Shown here: one piece after another, positions 16,969-25,183 of the stretch | Position numbering within the stretch: position 1 is the stretch's first letter | How the letters are laid out: the number at the start of each line of letters is the position of its first letter | NCBI GenBank assembly: GCA_038244815.1 | Contig: JBBRTB010000003.1 | Location: forward strand, 62,001-126,000 | Source: DASVHS01 sp038244815 | Lineage (GTDB): Bacteria; Acidobacteriota; Thermoanaerobaculia; Gp7-AA8 | Direction of reading: 5' to 3' | Length of the DNA stretch: 64,000 nt | Position numbers and translations under genes: made by a program | Notes under the pieces: model-generated | Databases searched by the model: none | What the model saw: the letters and a program-made list of their open reading frames with translations, nothing else | What the model was told of the DNA's origin: nothing

Positions 16969-18027
16969 ATGCAGAGAATCGACCGGTTTCTGCAACTGAT
17001 GAACGACCGCGGCGCGTCGGACTTTCATCTGACCGTGGGGCGGCCGCCCATGCTTCGTGTCTCAGGCTCGATGGAGTCGATCCGTTTTCGCGTCATCACG
17101 GAGAACGACTTCACCGAGATGCTCCAGGCCATCACTCCCAGAAGGATCTGGAACGAATACGTGCGCACGGGCGACGTCGACCTTTCCTACGATCTCCCGA
17201 ACGTGGCGCGCTATCGCGTCAACCTCTTCCGCCAGCAGAGGGGCGGGGGCGCGGTGTTCCGCACCATCCCTTCGAAGATCATGACGGTGAGCCATCTCGG
17301 CCTTCCGGACACGGTGCGCCGGATCGCGGAGATCGAGAGCGGCCTGGTGCTGGTGACCGGTCCGACCGGCTCGGGAAAATCGACGACGCTGGCCGCGATC
17401 ATCGACCTCATCAACGACACGCGCAGCTATCACATCATCACCATTGAGGATCCGATCGAGTTCGTGCATCCGAACAAGAAGTGCCTGATCCATCAGCGCG
17501 AGATCGGGACGCACGCCACGTCGTTCTCCGAGGCATTGAAAGCGGCGGGGCGGGAAGACCCCGACCTCATCCTGGTCGGGGAGATGCGCGACGTGGAGAC
17601 GATCGCCATGGCACTGTCGGCCGCCGAGAAGGGAACGCTCGTCTTCGGTACGCTGCATACGAACAACGCCGCCAAGACCATGGAGCGCATCATCAGCGTC
17701 TTCCCCGCCGGCGAGCAGGAAGGCATCCGCAACGTCCTCGGCGAAACGATCCGGGCCGTGGTCGCGCAGCAGCTCTTGTCGAAAGTCGGCGGCGGACGCG
17801 TGGCCGCGCTCGAAATCCTGTTCGCCTCGCCAGCGGTCGGCAACATGATCCGTGAGGGCAAGACCGGCCAGATCACCTCGACGATTCAGACAGGTGTGAA
17901 GGAGGGGATGATCGACATGGACTCCTCCCTGCGCAAGCTGTTCCAGGACGGAAAGATCACGGCCCGCGCCGCCTACGACAAGGCCATCGACAAGGAAGCG
18001 TTTAAAGGTCTGCTGCCAGAACCCTGA
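16969..18027 (+). CDS. pilT: Type IV pilus twitching-motility ATPase PilT
   Basis: 352 residues, the normal PilT length. RGASDFHLTVGRPPMLR opens the N-terminal PAS-like domain. Walker A is GPTGSGKSTT (131-140), the Asp box is IEDPIEFVHP, Walker B is DLILVGEMRD (199-208) and the His box is an intact GTLHTNNAAKT (227-237). PilT powers pilus retraction at the inner membrane. It starts 3 nt after the HEAT-PilT stop, so the two ATPases are surely co-transcribed. It could equally be a PilU-like paralogue, but the motifs are complete. Confidence 0.92.
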   Translation: MQRIDRFLQLMNDRGASDFHLTVGRPPMLRVSGSMESIRFRVITENDFTEMLQAITPRRIWNEYVRTGDVDLSYDLPNVARYRVNLFRQQRGGGAVFRTIPSKIMTVSHLGLPDTVRRIAEIESGLVLVTGPTGSGKSTTLAAIIDLINDTRSYHIITIEDPIEFVHPNKKCLIHQREIGTHATSFSEALKAAGREDPDLILVGEMRDVETIAMALSAAEKGTLVFGTLHTNNAAKTMERIISVFPAGEQEGIRNVLGETIRAVVAQQLLSKVGGGRVAALEILFASPAVGNMIREGKTGQITSTIQTGVKEGMIDMDSSLRKLFQDGKITARAAYDKAIDKEAFKGLLPEP

Positions 18028-18112
18028 GCGCCGGGACCGGCGATGTTGGCGCGGCGTGTGCCTCGCATTTCACCGGGGGCGTCGTGAGCAGATCCTCTGA
18101 CATGATCATTCG

Positions 18113-18592
18113 ATGAAGACAGCCATCGCCGTCCTGATCCTCATCGGCGGGCCCATTCTCACCGGCGCCGCCGGTGGGATCGCCTCGCTCGATGCGCCGT
18201 CGTTCTACGCGGGACTCACGAAGCCTTCCTGGGCACCCCCGCCCTCCCTGTTCGGCCCGGTGTGGAGCGTGCTGTATCTATTGATGGGAATCGCGGCGTT
18301 CGCGGTCTGGCGCCAGCACGGCTGGTCGGGAGCAGCCGGAGCGCTCACGCTTTTCGGCGTCCACTTGGTGGTCAATGGTCTCTGGAGCTGGCTTTTCTTT
18401 CACTGGCGGCTGGGAAGCGGCGCATCGGCCGACATCGTCGTGCTCTGGATCATGGTCTCGGCGCTGCTGATCTGGTTCTTCCGGCTCCGTCCGGCGGCGG
18501 GCTGGCTCCTCGTTCCCTACCTGTTGTGGGTTACGTTCGCGGCGGCATTGAATTTCGCCATCGTGCGAGCGAACCCGAGCCTGTTCCGCTGA
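18113..18592 (+). CDS. tspO: TspO/MBR family membrane protein
   Basis: 159 residues with five predicted helices and the aromatic-rich TspO signatures LTKPSWAPPPSLFGPVWSVL near 35-55, NGLWSWLFF near 103 and LLWVTFAAALNFAIVRAN near the end. TspO proteins bind porphyrins and related ligands and modulate tetrapyrrole or stress responses. No neighbouring haem genes indicate a specific role. The next gene begins 42 nt downstream behind its own leaderless-type promoter. Confidence 0.9.
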   Translation: MKTAIAVLILIGGPILTGAAGGIASLDAPSFYAGLTKPSWAPPPSLFGPVWSVLYLLMGIAAFAVWRQHGWSGAAGALTLFGVHLVVNGLWSWLFFHWRLGSGASADIVVLWIMVSALLIWFFRLRPAAGWLLVPYLLWVTFAAALNFAIVRANPSLFR

Positions 18593-18621
18593 GGCGTCGC
18601 AACAACGCGCGCAAACTGACG

Positions 18622-18627
18622 TACAGT
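18622..18627 (+). promoter_or_regulatory. -10 hexamer TACAGT of a leaderless-type promoter (Yip1-like gene)
   Basis: TACAGT lies 6 nt before the ATG at 18634, with no Shine-Dalgarno sequence between. Confidence 0.4.
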
Positions 18628-18633
18628 CCGCTG

Positions 18634-19284
18634 ATGGCGAGCGGCATGCCGAGCCTCCTGGATCTGGCCACGGTGATGGTCCGCCCGCGGGCCACGATGC
18701 ACCGCGTGCTGGAGCATCCACATCGCTGGTCCGCTGAGATCACCGCGCTCGCATATGTCTGCAAAACAGTCGGCGATTCAGACATACGCGTCATGCCGAG
18801 CGTGCTCCCCGGCCTCTCACTCTCATCGCAGCTTGCGCTCGTGACCCTCGTGTTGCTCGTCGGCGCGTGCGTCTGGGTGCTCGCGCTATATGGGTTCGGA
18901 TGGATCGCCACGCACGTCGGGCGTCAGTTCGACGGGCATGGCACATTTGCCGACGTCCGCGCTGCGCTCGGCTGGGGACTCGTGCCGGCCGTCTGGGCGG
19001 TCCTGGTCCGCATCCCCATGGCGATCTACAGTCAGCGCTTTCCGGCCTCCGGTCAGGACGCCGCGCATTTGCTCATCGAGTTCATCTCCCGAGGCGGCTG
19101 CACGTTCGCGATCGTGTTGCTCACCCTGCAAATCATCGTTTTCTCATGGATGGTGACGGTGGCCAGCCTGTGTGTGGCCGAGGCGCACGGATTCTCGGGG
19201 TCGAAGGGGCTGGCCACGCTGGCCATCTCCGTGCTCATCCCCATCGTCATCGTGATCGCCGCGGCCATTACGTTCGGACGGTAA
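18634..19284 (+). CDS. Yip1-domain-like integral membrane protein
   Basis: 216 residues with about five hydrophobic helices. The opening (LATVMVRPRATMHRVLEHP) resembles the 'P...ft.i...p' start of bacterial Yip1-domain proteins, and loops such as IATHVGRQFDGHGTFADVRA ALGWGLVPAVWAVL fit that family's conserved region. Function is unknown; bacterial Yip1 proteins are thought to act in membrane organisation or trafficking-like roles. It is followed after 6 nt by a truncated VOC gene. Confidence 0.65.
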   Translation: MASGMPSLLDLATVMVRPRATMHRVLEHPHRWSAEITALAYVCKTVGDSDIRVMPSVLPGLSLSSQLALVTLVLLVGACVWVLALYGFGWIATHVGRQFDGHGTFADVRAALGWGLVPAVWAVLVRIPMAIYSQRFPASGQDAAHLLIEFISRGGCTFAIVLLTLQIIVFSWMVTVASLCVAEAHGFSGSKGLATLAISVLIPIVIVIAAAITFGR

Positions 19285-19290
19285 TCGAGC

Positions 19291-19554
19291 GTGGCCAGCT
19301 ATCGGAGTGGCACGTCCACGATTCTCGTCTACGAATCGCAATTCGCGGGAACGAACCGGGCCACGTCAGCGACGTGGACGGTCGGAGACGAATTGGAAAC
19401 GATCGTGGCCGCATTGCGGGCGAACGGCGTCGCTTTCGAGCATGATGACTTTCCCGGGAACAGGCGAGAGGGAGACGTTCATGTCGCCGGCAATACGCGC
19501 GTAGCCTGGTTTAAGGACCCCGACGGGAACATCCTTTCCATCGTGAATGGTTGA
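19291..19554 (+). pseudogene. VOC/glyoxalase family protein missing its N-terminal third
   Basis: 87 codons that align with the C-terminal part of VOC (glyoxalase/bleomycin-resistance) proteins: LVYESQFAG, ATWTVGDELETIVAALRANG and the terminal VAWFKDPDGNILSIVNG are standard. The usual first ~40 residues (first strand, metal ligand and D....FY helix) are absent, and the preceding gene ends only 6 nt upstream. The only start is a GTG with no clear ribosome site. It is probably a 5'-deleted fragment; if expressed, it lacks half of the metal-binding cleft. Confidence 0.65.
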
Positions 19555-19579
19555 GACCGGCCGGACGGAGGATCGAACG

Positions 19580-19960
19580 ATGGAGCCAGTCAACCGGGCG
19601 GCACGAATCTCCGGGTGGATCATCAGCGGATTTATCGCGCTGTTCATGCTCGTGGACGGCGTAGGGCACACGGCGAGGTTCGCCCCATACGTCAAGGGGA
19701 CAGTCGATGCCGGATATCCCGAGGGGGTCATCATGCCGCTCGGTCTCGTCGAGCTGGCCTGCACGATCCTCTACGTGATCCCGGCGACGTCGGTCCTCGG
19801 AGCGATTCTCCTGACCGGCTATTTCGGTGGCGCAACCGCCACCCACGTTCGCATCGGCCAGGCCTTCTACTTTCCGATCGCGTTCGGCGTTCTGACGTGG
19901 CTGGGTCTCTATCTGCGCGACCTGCGTCTGCGCACGCTCATTCCGTTGAAGCGGGAATGA
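19580..19960 (+). CDS. DoxX-like membrane protein
   Basis: 126 residues with four helices, start chosen at the ATG with GGAGG eight nt upstream. The pattern PVNRAARISGWIISG, ALFMLVDGVGH, YPEGVIMPLGLVELACTIL and LGAILLTGYFGGATATHVRI is that of small DoxX-like family proteins. Function is unassigned. The stop overlaps the MATE transporter start by ATGA. Confidence 0.8.
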   Translation: MEPVNRAARISGWIISGFIALFMLVDGVGHTARFAPYVKGTVDAGYPEGVIMPLGLVELACTILYVIPATSVLGAILLTGYFGGATATHVRIGQAFYFPIAFGVLTWLGLYLRDLRLRTLIPLKRE

Positions 19961-21375
19961 GCGGCGGGGAGAAGAGCGGGCAGCGATTCGACCGGTCGCT
20001 GGTGGAGGGACCGATCGGCAGCGCAGTGTGGCGTCTGGCCTGGCCGACGATGCTGCAGAACATCATCGCCGGCGTGCAGGGAATCATCGACCACATCATG
20101 GTCGGCCACTACGTCGGCTACACCGGCAACGCCGCCATCGGCGTGAGCTGGCAGATCGTCATCATCGTCATCGTCTTTATCAGCTCTCTGTTCACCGGAA
20201 TGGCCGTACTGGTGTCGCGCTTTGCCGGCGCCAATGAGCCGGAGAAGGTGAACCGCGTGGTCTACCAGGCATTCCTGACCGCGGTGGGGTTGTCGTTGAT
20301 CATGGCCGCGGTGGGCTACGTGGCGTCACCGGCCCTGCTGAACATCGTGAAAGCGGCGCCCGAGGTGCAGCACCAGGCGCTGCCGTTTCTGCGGACGATG
20401 TTCCTGGGCATCTTCGGAATGATGATGTTCTTCATGCTGAGCGGCGCCTTTCGCGCGGCCGGCGACGCGCAGACGCCGTTGCGGCTGGGCGCGGCACTGA
20501 CCGTGCTGACGATCGCCTTCAACGTCATCCTCATCCCCAGACTGGGCACGGTCGGCGCGGCGTACGGGACGATCGCCAGCAGCACGCTCGTCGCGGCGTA
20601 CGGCGTCTGGAAGTTGTTCGCGCCGGGGTCGGTCATTCATTTCCACCAAGGCATGGATCTCTCCCCTGACTTGACGATCATCCGTTCGCTGTTCCGATTC
20701 GGACTGCCCACGGGCGTGCAGGGGATCGCCATGAACGTGGCCGGAGTGCTGCTGCTGCGCTTTATCGGATCGCTCGAGCACAGCGCGGCGGCGCAGGCGG
20801 CCTACGCGGTCTGCTACACCGAGTTGTTCTCGCTGATCACGTGGACGTCGGTCGGCCTGCTGGGAGCCTCGGCCACCATCGCCGGGCAGAACCTCGGTGC
20901 CCACAAACCGGACCGGGCCATGCGCGGCGTCGCTGTGGCCTCGCGGTTCGGCCTGTGCGTGGCGGCCGTGGTGGGCGCGATGTTTCTGCTCATCCCCAAC
21001 CAGCTATTGGGCATCTTCGGAATGACCGAACCGCTCGTAACCACCATCGGCAGCCAGCTCCTGCGCTATCTGAGCGTGTCCGGGTTTTTCATCACGATCG
21101 CGCTCAGCTACACGGGCGGGCTGCAGGGAACCGGCGACACGCGCAGCCCGCTCTACATCTCGATCGTGTCGCAGATCGTCGTGCCGATCGGGATGTGCGC
21201 GTTCCTTCAGTCCACGCGCGGCCTCCATCCCAGCGATATCTGGCTGGCCATCGTGCTCGGCCACTTCACCCGAGCGGTGCTCAGCGTGCTGCGATTCCGT
21301 CAGGGACAGTGGCGTCACATCCGGGTCGACATCGAGACGGTGCCGGGTGCCGCCACGGAGCCGAGGGGAGGATGA
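19957..21375 (+). CDS. MATE family multidrug efflux transporter
   Basis: 472 residues, twelve helices in two homologous halves. Family patterns: VWRLAWPTMLQNIIAGVQGI DHIMVGHYVG at the start, MAVLVSRFAGANEP in the first half and ASATIAGQNLGAHKPDRA in the second. MATE proteins export cationic drugs or metabolites using Na+ or H+ gradients. Coupled by ATGA to the DoxX-like gene. Confidence 0.93.
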   Translation: MSGGEKSGQRFDRSLVEGPIGSAVWRLAWPTMLQNIIAGVQGIIDHIMVGHYVGYTGNAAIGVSWQIVIIVIVFISSLFTGMAVLVSRFAGANEPEKVNRVVYQAFLTAVGLSLIMAAVGYVASPALLNIVKAAPEVQHQALPFLRTMFLGIFGMMMFFMLSGAFRAAGDAQTPLRLGAALTVLTIAFNVILIPRLGTVGAAYGTIASSTLVAAYGVWKLFAPGSVIHFHQGMDLSPDLTIIRSLFRFGLPTGVQGIAMNVAGVLLLRFIGSLEHSAAAQAAYAVCYTELFSLITWTSVGLLGASATIAGQNLGAHKPDRAMRGVAVASRFGLCVAAVVGAMFLLIPNQLLGIFGMTEPLVTTIGSQLLRYLSVSGFFITIALSYTGGLQGTGDTRSPLYISIVSQIVVPIGMCAFLQSTRGLHPSDIWLAIVLGHFTRAVLSVLRFRQGQWRHIRVDIETVPGAATEPRGG

Positions 21376-21395
21376 CGCTGAGGCGCACGAGCTGA

Positions 21396-21599
21396 TGCCG
21401 CAGCCGGCCGGTCTCGGCGCTGAGGTGGCTGGGCGCACAGGGCGTGGTCGGCGTGAACATCAAGGAGCAGAGCCACGGTTGGGAGAGCCACCTCATCGAG
21501 TACTCCTCCGTCGGCACGGCGGTCGTGGCCGGAGCGCCGGCCGTCGATGACCTGCCGTCGTTGCAGGCGCCGACGATGTCTCTGTATGTGAACGGTTGA
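21396..21599 (+). pseudogene. Remnant of a heavy-metal-binding-domain (YbjQ/DUF74-like) protein
   Basis: In the plus-strand frame ending at the TGA at 21597, ALRWLGAQGVVGVNIKEQSH leads into HLIEYSSVGTAVV. This is the conserved tail of YbjQ-like domains (GA-x-GVVGV followed by E-x-x-x-x-GTAV). An in-frame TGA at 21393 blocks the frame upstream and there is no ATG, so only the C-terminal half survives. Confidence 0.4.
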
Positions 21600-21606
21600 C
21601 GAAAGC

Positions 21607-21643
21607 GAGCCGGCGCCGCGGCACAGGGGCCTGGCGCCGGCTC
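21607..21643. terminator. Hairpin terminator between convergent genes
   Basis: Eleven-bp perfect inverted repeat GAGCCGGCGCC / GGCGCCGGCTC with a 15-nt loop, 10 nt past the minus-strand gene's stop and downstream of the MATE region. There is no T tract, so Rho-independent activity is uncertain. Confidence 0.5.
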
Positions 21644-21653
21644 AGTCGATTCG

Positions 21654-24600
21654 TCACGGACACGGACCGATCGCCGGCCAGCCGGTGCCGTTCGCGAAAT
21701 CGCGAAGCACAGCCGGCCGGTGCGGCGAGCCACTCAGCCAGAAGTTCCGATAGGTGATCACGGCGTGCGGCATCACGCGCCCGGAACAGAGAACGAAGTA
21801 GGAGAGGTTCGACCGCTCGCGTTTCAGTTGATCGTAGGTGATCCAGCCGATTCCGAATTGCGACGTGTTCGCGTCCTGCGCCACGTGGCACGTCCGGCAG
21901 CTCTGTCTGACGACATCGAGATAGAGACCCTGCTGCGGCGCTCCCACCCAGCCCGGCGGCGTCCACGTGTTGTCCTGGTCGGACGTTCCCCCGGCATACC
22001 AGTTCGCGATCAGATCCTTGATCGGCTGGATGCTGATCGTGTCGCCGGGGTTGAGCCCTTTCGCGATCAGGTTCTGCTGCTGGAAGGCAGTCTTCTCCGC
22101 GGCGTTCGGCGTGTTGCGCGCGCCCGGGAACTTGTACGTCGAGTAGTCGAGCTCGCGAAAACTCGCTCCCATGTTGATCTCGGCGAACGTCGGAGCGGCG
22201 GCATTGGCCGGTGAATAGTTCCCGCCATGACAATTCAGACAGAGATTGGGGACGAACTTGACGCCAAAGCCGTCGAGATCCGCTCCGGGCTGGCGTGCCG
22301 CCGCGGCGCCTCCGCCGTTGCCCGCGAACACGAAGAACTTGACGATTCGCGTGGCACCCTGCCCCTCGACCGGCCCGTACTCCATGCAGACCGTCGCGCC
22401 GGGAGTCGTCCGGGTGGCAGCCAGGTCGGCATTGCCGAGATCCTGATTGAACAGCCCGTAATTCGTTACGTACGTGGCCGCTGTTCCGTCCGCATTCTGT
22501 TTGAAGTACATGTCACGGCCTGAGCCCAGATCGTTGAAGTTGAGATACGAGGTACGAACCGCGTTGGTGGGGATCCCGTTGGAGTCGAAGACGAAACCGT
22601 TCTTCGACCACCAGTCGCCGAGGGTGAGACGCTCGTCGTTGGGATCGACGGCTTTGTAGTAGCCAGTCGTGGTGGCGGCGTCGCCGGCACCCTTGAAGAT
22701 CAGGAATGCGTCCGCGGTGGGCGCGTTCGCTTCGCGGAGAATCACGAGCTTGCACGTCTCATAGGGTTCGGGCGGCCAGAAGGTCTGGCCCGGTGGAATC
22801 GGCGCTCCGGTATTGACGATATTGCCGGCCAATGGAACGCCCGGCACTTCCTCGAGAAGGACTGTGCCCGCGTAGGGCGTACCGTCGGCGTTGAACAGTT
22901 CGAGTCGAACATCGGTGTTCGATGGCAGCCGGTAGACGGCGTTGATGCCGGCGTTGAGCACGAACTCGAAGGACTGTGTGAACACCGTGCCGGTCGGATC
23001 GGTGATACGCAGTTTCACGCCCGTCGGAATCGGCGGATAGATCAACACCTTGAGACAGGCCGGGTTGTTTTTTTCCAGATCGGTGTTGATCGTCGAGAAG
23101 TGGCGCACCTTGCCGGTGAAGCTTCCGGTCACGGCCGAAAAGGCGGCCTTGCCCGATTCCTTCCAATAGCCGTCCGATTCATCGTAGGACCAGAGGCGTG
23201 CGCTCGGCGGCGCGCCGGCCAGCATCCCAGCCGGCGCGAACATCTGCACATCTGCTTCTTTTCCGGAGGCGAGGTTGTACACGGTGCCACCTGCATCGCG
23301 GAATTGAACGAACGCAGCGCCGTACGAGATCAGGTTCGTTTCCGCTCCTCCGATCACCGCGCCCCAGTCGCCTGGCGCTTCGCCGTCGGCGATGTCGAGT
23401 GTAGCCACGTAAGACGTGAGCATTCCGGTTGGAGCCATACCGCCCGGTCCGACGAGCGCATTGGCCGGCACCGAGATGCGCACGCCGTGCAGTTTCTTAC
23501 GCTCCAGCTCCGGGCGCTGGTCGACGATGACGATCGGCCTGGTGGGGTCGACGGTCTGCGACTGCGCCTTCACCAGCCTCCACGTCTGGCCCGTCTGATC
23601 GGAATAGACGATGCGGGAGAAGAGTGCGAAACCTTCAGCCGCGATGTCCAGGACGTAGCGATTCGTGAGTGAAGCGCGCACGAAGAAGTATCCATTCGCG
23701 TTCGTCGTCGTGGCATTGCCATTGACGACGACCCGCGCCCCGCTGACCGGGGTACCGCTCGACTTGTCCACGGCTCGTCCGGAGAACGTTGCCTCCGTCC
23801 TGGCCGTGACAAAGTCGAAGCGCTGGCGTGCGTACCCCCCACGTCCGTCGCGGACCTGCAGATAGACCGAATGCCGGCCCGGCGCGGCCGGCAGCATCCA
23901 CGTGGCTGTCGCTCCCGCGCCGGTCACTGTGCCATTGCCCGGCAGAGCGATCCAGTCATGGTTGAGCGGATCTCCATTCACATCACGCGTCACCGCCGTA
24001 AGCGAGATCGTGTCGCCGGGTGCGGCCGTCTGCGCGAGCACTCCGGACAACGTCGGCACCAACGACACGATCTCCGGCCGGGAATTGCCCAGCATCAAAT
24101 CCGTGGGCGTGACCGCGTTTCCCAGCGAGATACTCGAAGCAGGAACCGCTCGGGTCACGAGCGAAGCCTCGCTTTGCGCGCGCATGGCCACCGGCTGGCC
24201 GCGCACGAGACCGGCCACCGCGTAGAAGCCCTCGGCGTTGGCGCGCACGGGCCCCGCCACCGTGGCGGTCCGCGTGGCGTTGAGGACCGTCACGTTGGCA
24301 GTCTGATTGACGCCGAACAACTCGTCGTAGGACCACGCCGTGCCGCCGTCGCCGAGCGTGACCCTCCCAAACACCACCCCGCTCGAAGGTGCCTGATGGA
24401 TCTGCGCCGGTGAGGGATACCGCGGGCCGCTGGCGATGACCAACGGGTCGGGATGCGCGCCGGCCGCCCATCCATGCTGTGCGTTCCAGCGAAGCTGATA
24501 CGTTCCGGGTGGTTGTAACGGGAAGTAGTAACGGCCGGACAAATCCGTCGTTACCGGCGCGCTGTCCACGCCGTTCGATGTGTTGTGCAGGTAAACCGAG

Positions 24601-24821
24601 ACGTCGGGAAGGAAGATCATTTCGCCGAGTTTCGAGCTGGTGTCATTGCCACCATCGGGCGCCAGGTAAAAGAGACTGCCGTGAACCACTCCGCCGGTGC
24701 CTTTGGAAACCGGCCGGCGCAGGTCGGGATTGGAGATCCGGCATCCCAACCAGACAGCCGAGATGAGCGCCACCAGGGAGATCGTCGGCAGAAGCGCACT
24801 TCTGAGCGTGAAACGATTCAT
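21654..24821 (-). CDS. Large secreted carboxypeptidase-regulatory-like protein with two CxxCH motifs
   Basis: 1055 residues. A hydrophobic export signal is followed by Cys27 (possible but non-canonical lipobox). The N-terminal two thirds hold carboxypeptidase regulatory-like and Ig-like beta domains (DLSGRYYFPLQPPGTYQLRW, FSGRAVDKSSGTPVSGARVV). The last ~250 residues contain CLNCH (861-865) and CRTCH (975-979), the covalent-haem motifs of cytochrome c-type domains. It may be a surface cytochrome-like protein, although the motifs could serve a different disulfide or metal role. An AAGGAGG ribosome site precedes the ATG, and a 52-bp repeat lies about 47 nt upstream of it. Confidence 0.8.
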   Translation of the reverse strand: MNRFTLRSALLPTISLVALISAVWLGCRISNPDLRRPVSKGTGGVVHGSLFYLAPDGGNDTSSKLGEMIFLPDVSVYLHNTSNGVDSAPVTTDLSGRYYFPLQPPGTYQLRWNAQHGWAAGAHPDPLVIASGPRYPSPAQIHQAPSSGVVFGRVTLGDGGTAWSYDELFGVNQTANVTVLNATRTATVAGPVRANAEGFYAVAGLVRGQPVAMRAQSEASLVTRAVPASSISLGNAVTPTDLMLGNSRPEIVSLVPTLSGVLAQTAAPGDTISLTAVTRDVNGDPLNHDWIALPGNGTVTGAGATATWMLPAAPGRHSVYLQVRDGRGGYARQRFDFVTARTEATFSGRAVDKSSGTPVSGARVVVNGNATTTNANGYFFVRASLTNRYVLDIAAEGFALFSRIVYSDQTGQTWRLVKAQSQTVDPTRPIVIVDQRPELERKKLHGVRISVPANALVGPGGMAPTGMLTSYVATLDIADGEAPGDWGAVIGGAETNLISYGAAFVQFRDAGGTVYNLASGKEADVQMFAPAGMLAGAPPSARLWSYDESDGYWKESGKAAFSAVTGSFTGKVRHFSTINTDLEKNNPACLKVLIYPPIPTGVKLRITDPTGTVFTQSFEFVLNAGINAVYRLPSNTDVRLELFNADGTPYAGTVLLEEVPGVPLAGNIVNTGAPIPPGQTFWPPEPYETCKLVILREANAPTADAFLIFKGAGDAATTTGYYKAVDPNDERLTLGDWWSKNGFVFDSNGIPTNAVRTSYLNFNDLGSGRDMYFKQNADGTAATYVTNYGLFNQDLGNADLAATRTTPGATVCMEYGPVEGQGATRIVKFFVFAGNGGGAAAARQPGADLDGFGVKFVPNLCLNCHGGNYSPANAAAPTFAEINMGASFRELDYSTYKFPGARNTPNAAEKTAFQQQNLIAKGLNPGDTISIQPIKDLIANWYAGGTSDQDNTWTPPGWVGAPQQGLYLDVVRQSCRTCHVAQDANTSQFGIGWITYDQLKRERSNLSYFVLCSGRVMPHAVITYRNFWLSGSPHRPAVLRDFANGTGWPAIGPCP

Positions 24822-24868
24822 ACATCCTCCTTGTCAGCAGAGGAACGCTCCGCGGCGCAGGGACTCCC

Positions 24869-24920
24869 GAACCACCGCGCGGACGCACCAATCCAGACGT
24901 ATTGCTTTAAAGGAGGAGTA
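24869..24920 (-). repeat. 52-bp dispersed element, copy 1, upstream of the CxxCH protein gene
   Basis: 49 of 52 positions are identical to 32421-32472. The core contains the palindrome CCGCGCGG, then GACGCACCA, CCAGACGTATTGCTTT and AAAGGAGGA as read on the plus strand. Both copies lie shortly upstream of a minus-strand start codon (here 47 nt between), in the same orientation, which favours a promoter, leader or regulatory site over random duplication. Confidence 0.75.
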
Positions 24921-25183
24921 ACGCCACGAATGAAAACCCTACCTGGTTCCGTTTTTGGCCTACCAGGTCAACGCCAACGACCAGCGGTCGGCTCCGTCGC
25001 GAACACAGACCGCGTGCGTGACCGCCACTTTCCCGGCGGCCGCCGCAACCGGACCGGCCCTGCCGAAAGCCCTCCATGTACCGGTAGACGAGCCGCCAGG
25101 AACGAATTGGTCGTCGTCTCGTTCCACGAGCTCAGGCCGGTGGCCTGACTCATCGCGTCATGCGACGCGCAAGCACTCTCGTA
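24921..25183. other. Intergenic stretch without a convincing gene
   Basis: The 362-nt gap between the CxxCH protein and the transketolase-like gene holds the 52-bp repeat and then this 263-nt stretch. One plus-strand frame reads YQVNANDQRSAPSRTQTACV and looks faintly like the end of a fibronectin type III domain, but it has no start and no continuation. Another frame opens at the ATG at 24930, 13 nt after AGGAGG, with an arginine-rich composition typical of non-coding GC-rich DNA. An inverted pair ACCTGG/CCAGGT (about 24941-24968) is visible. Confidence 0.4.

Noticed and set aside
21347..21550. Plus-strand 67-codon frame after the MATE gene
   Set aside because: Arginine-rich and featureless; the neighbouring frame carries the recognisable YbjQ-like tail.
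24903..24917. CCTCCTTT on the minus strand as a 16S rRNA fragment
   Set aside because: Only eight bases match the anti-Shine-Dalgarno tail and the surrounding repeat is not rRNA.
24930..25148. Small plus-strand frame after the 52-bp repeat with AGGAGG upstream
   Set aside because: The spacing of 13 nt is too long, the protein is arginine-rich and unrelated to the sequence after repeat copy 2.
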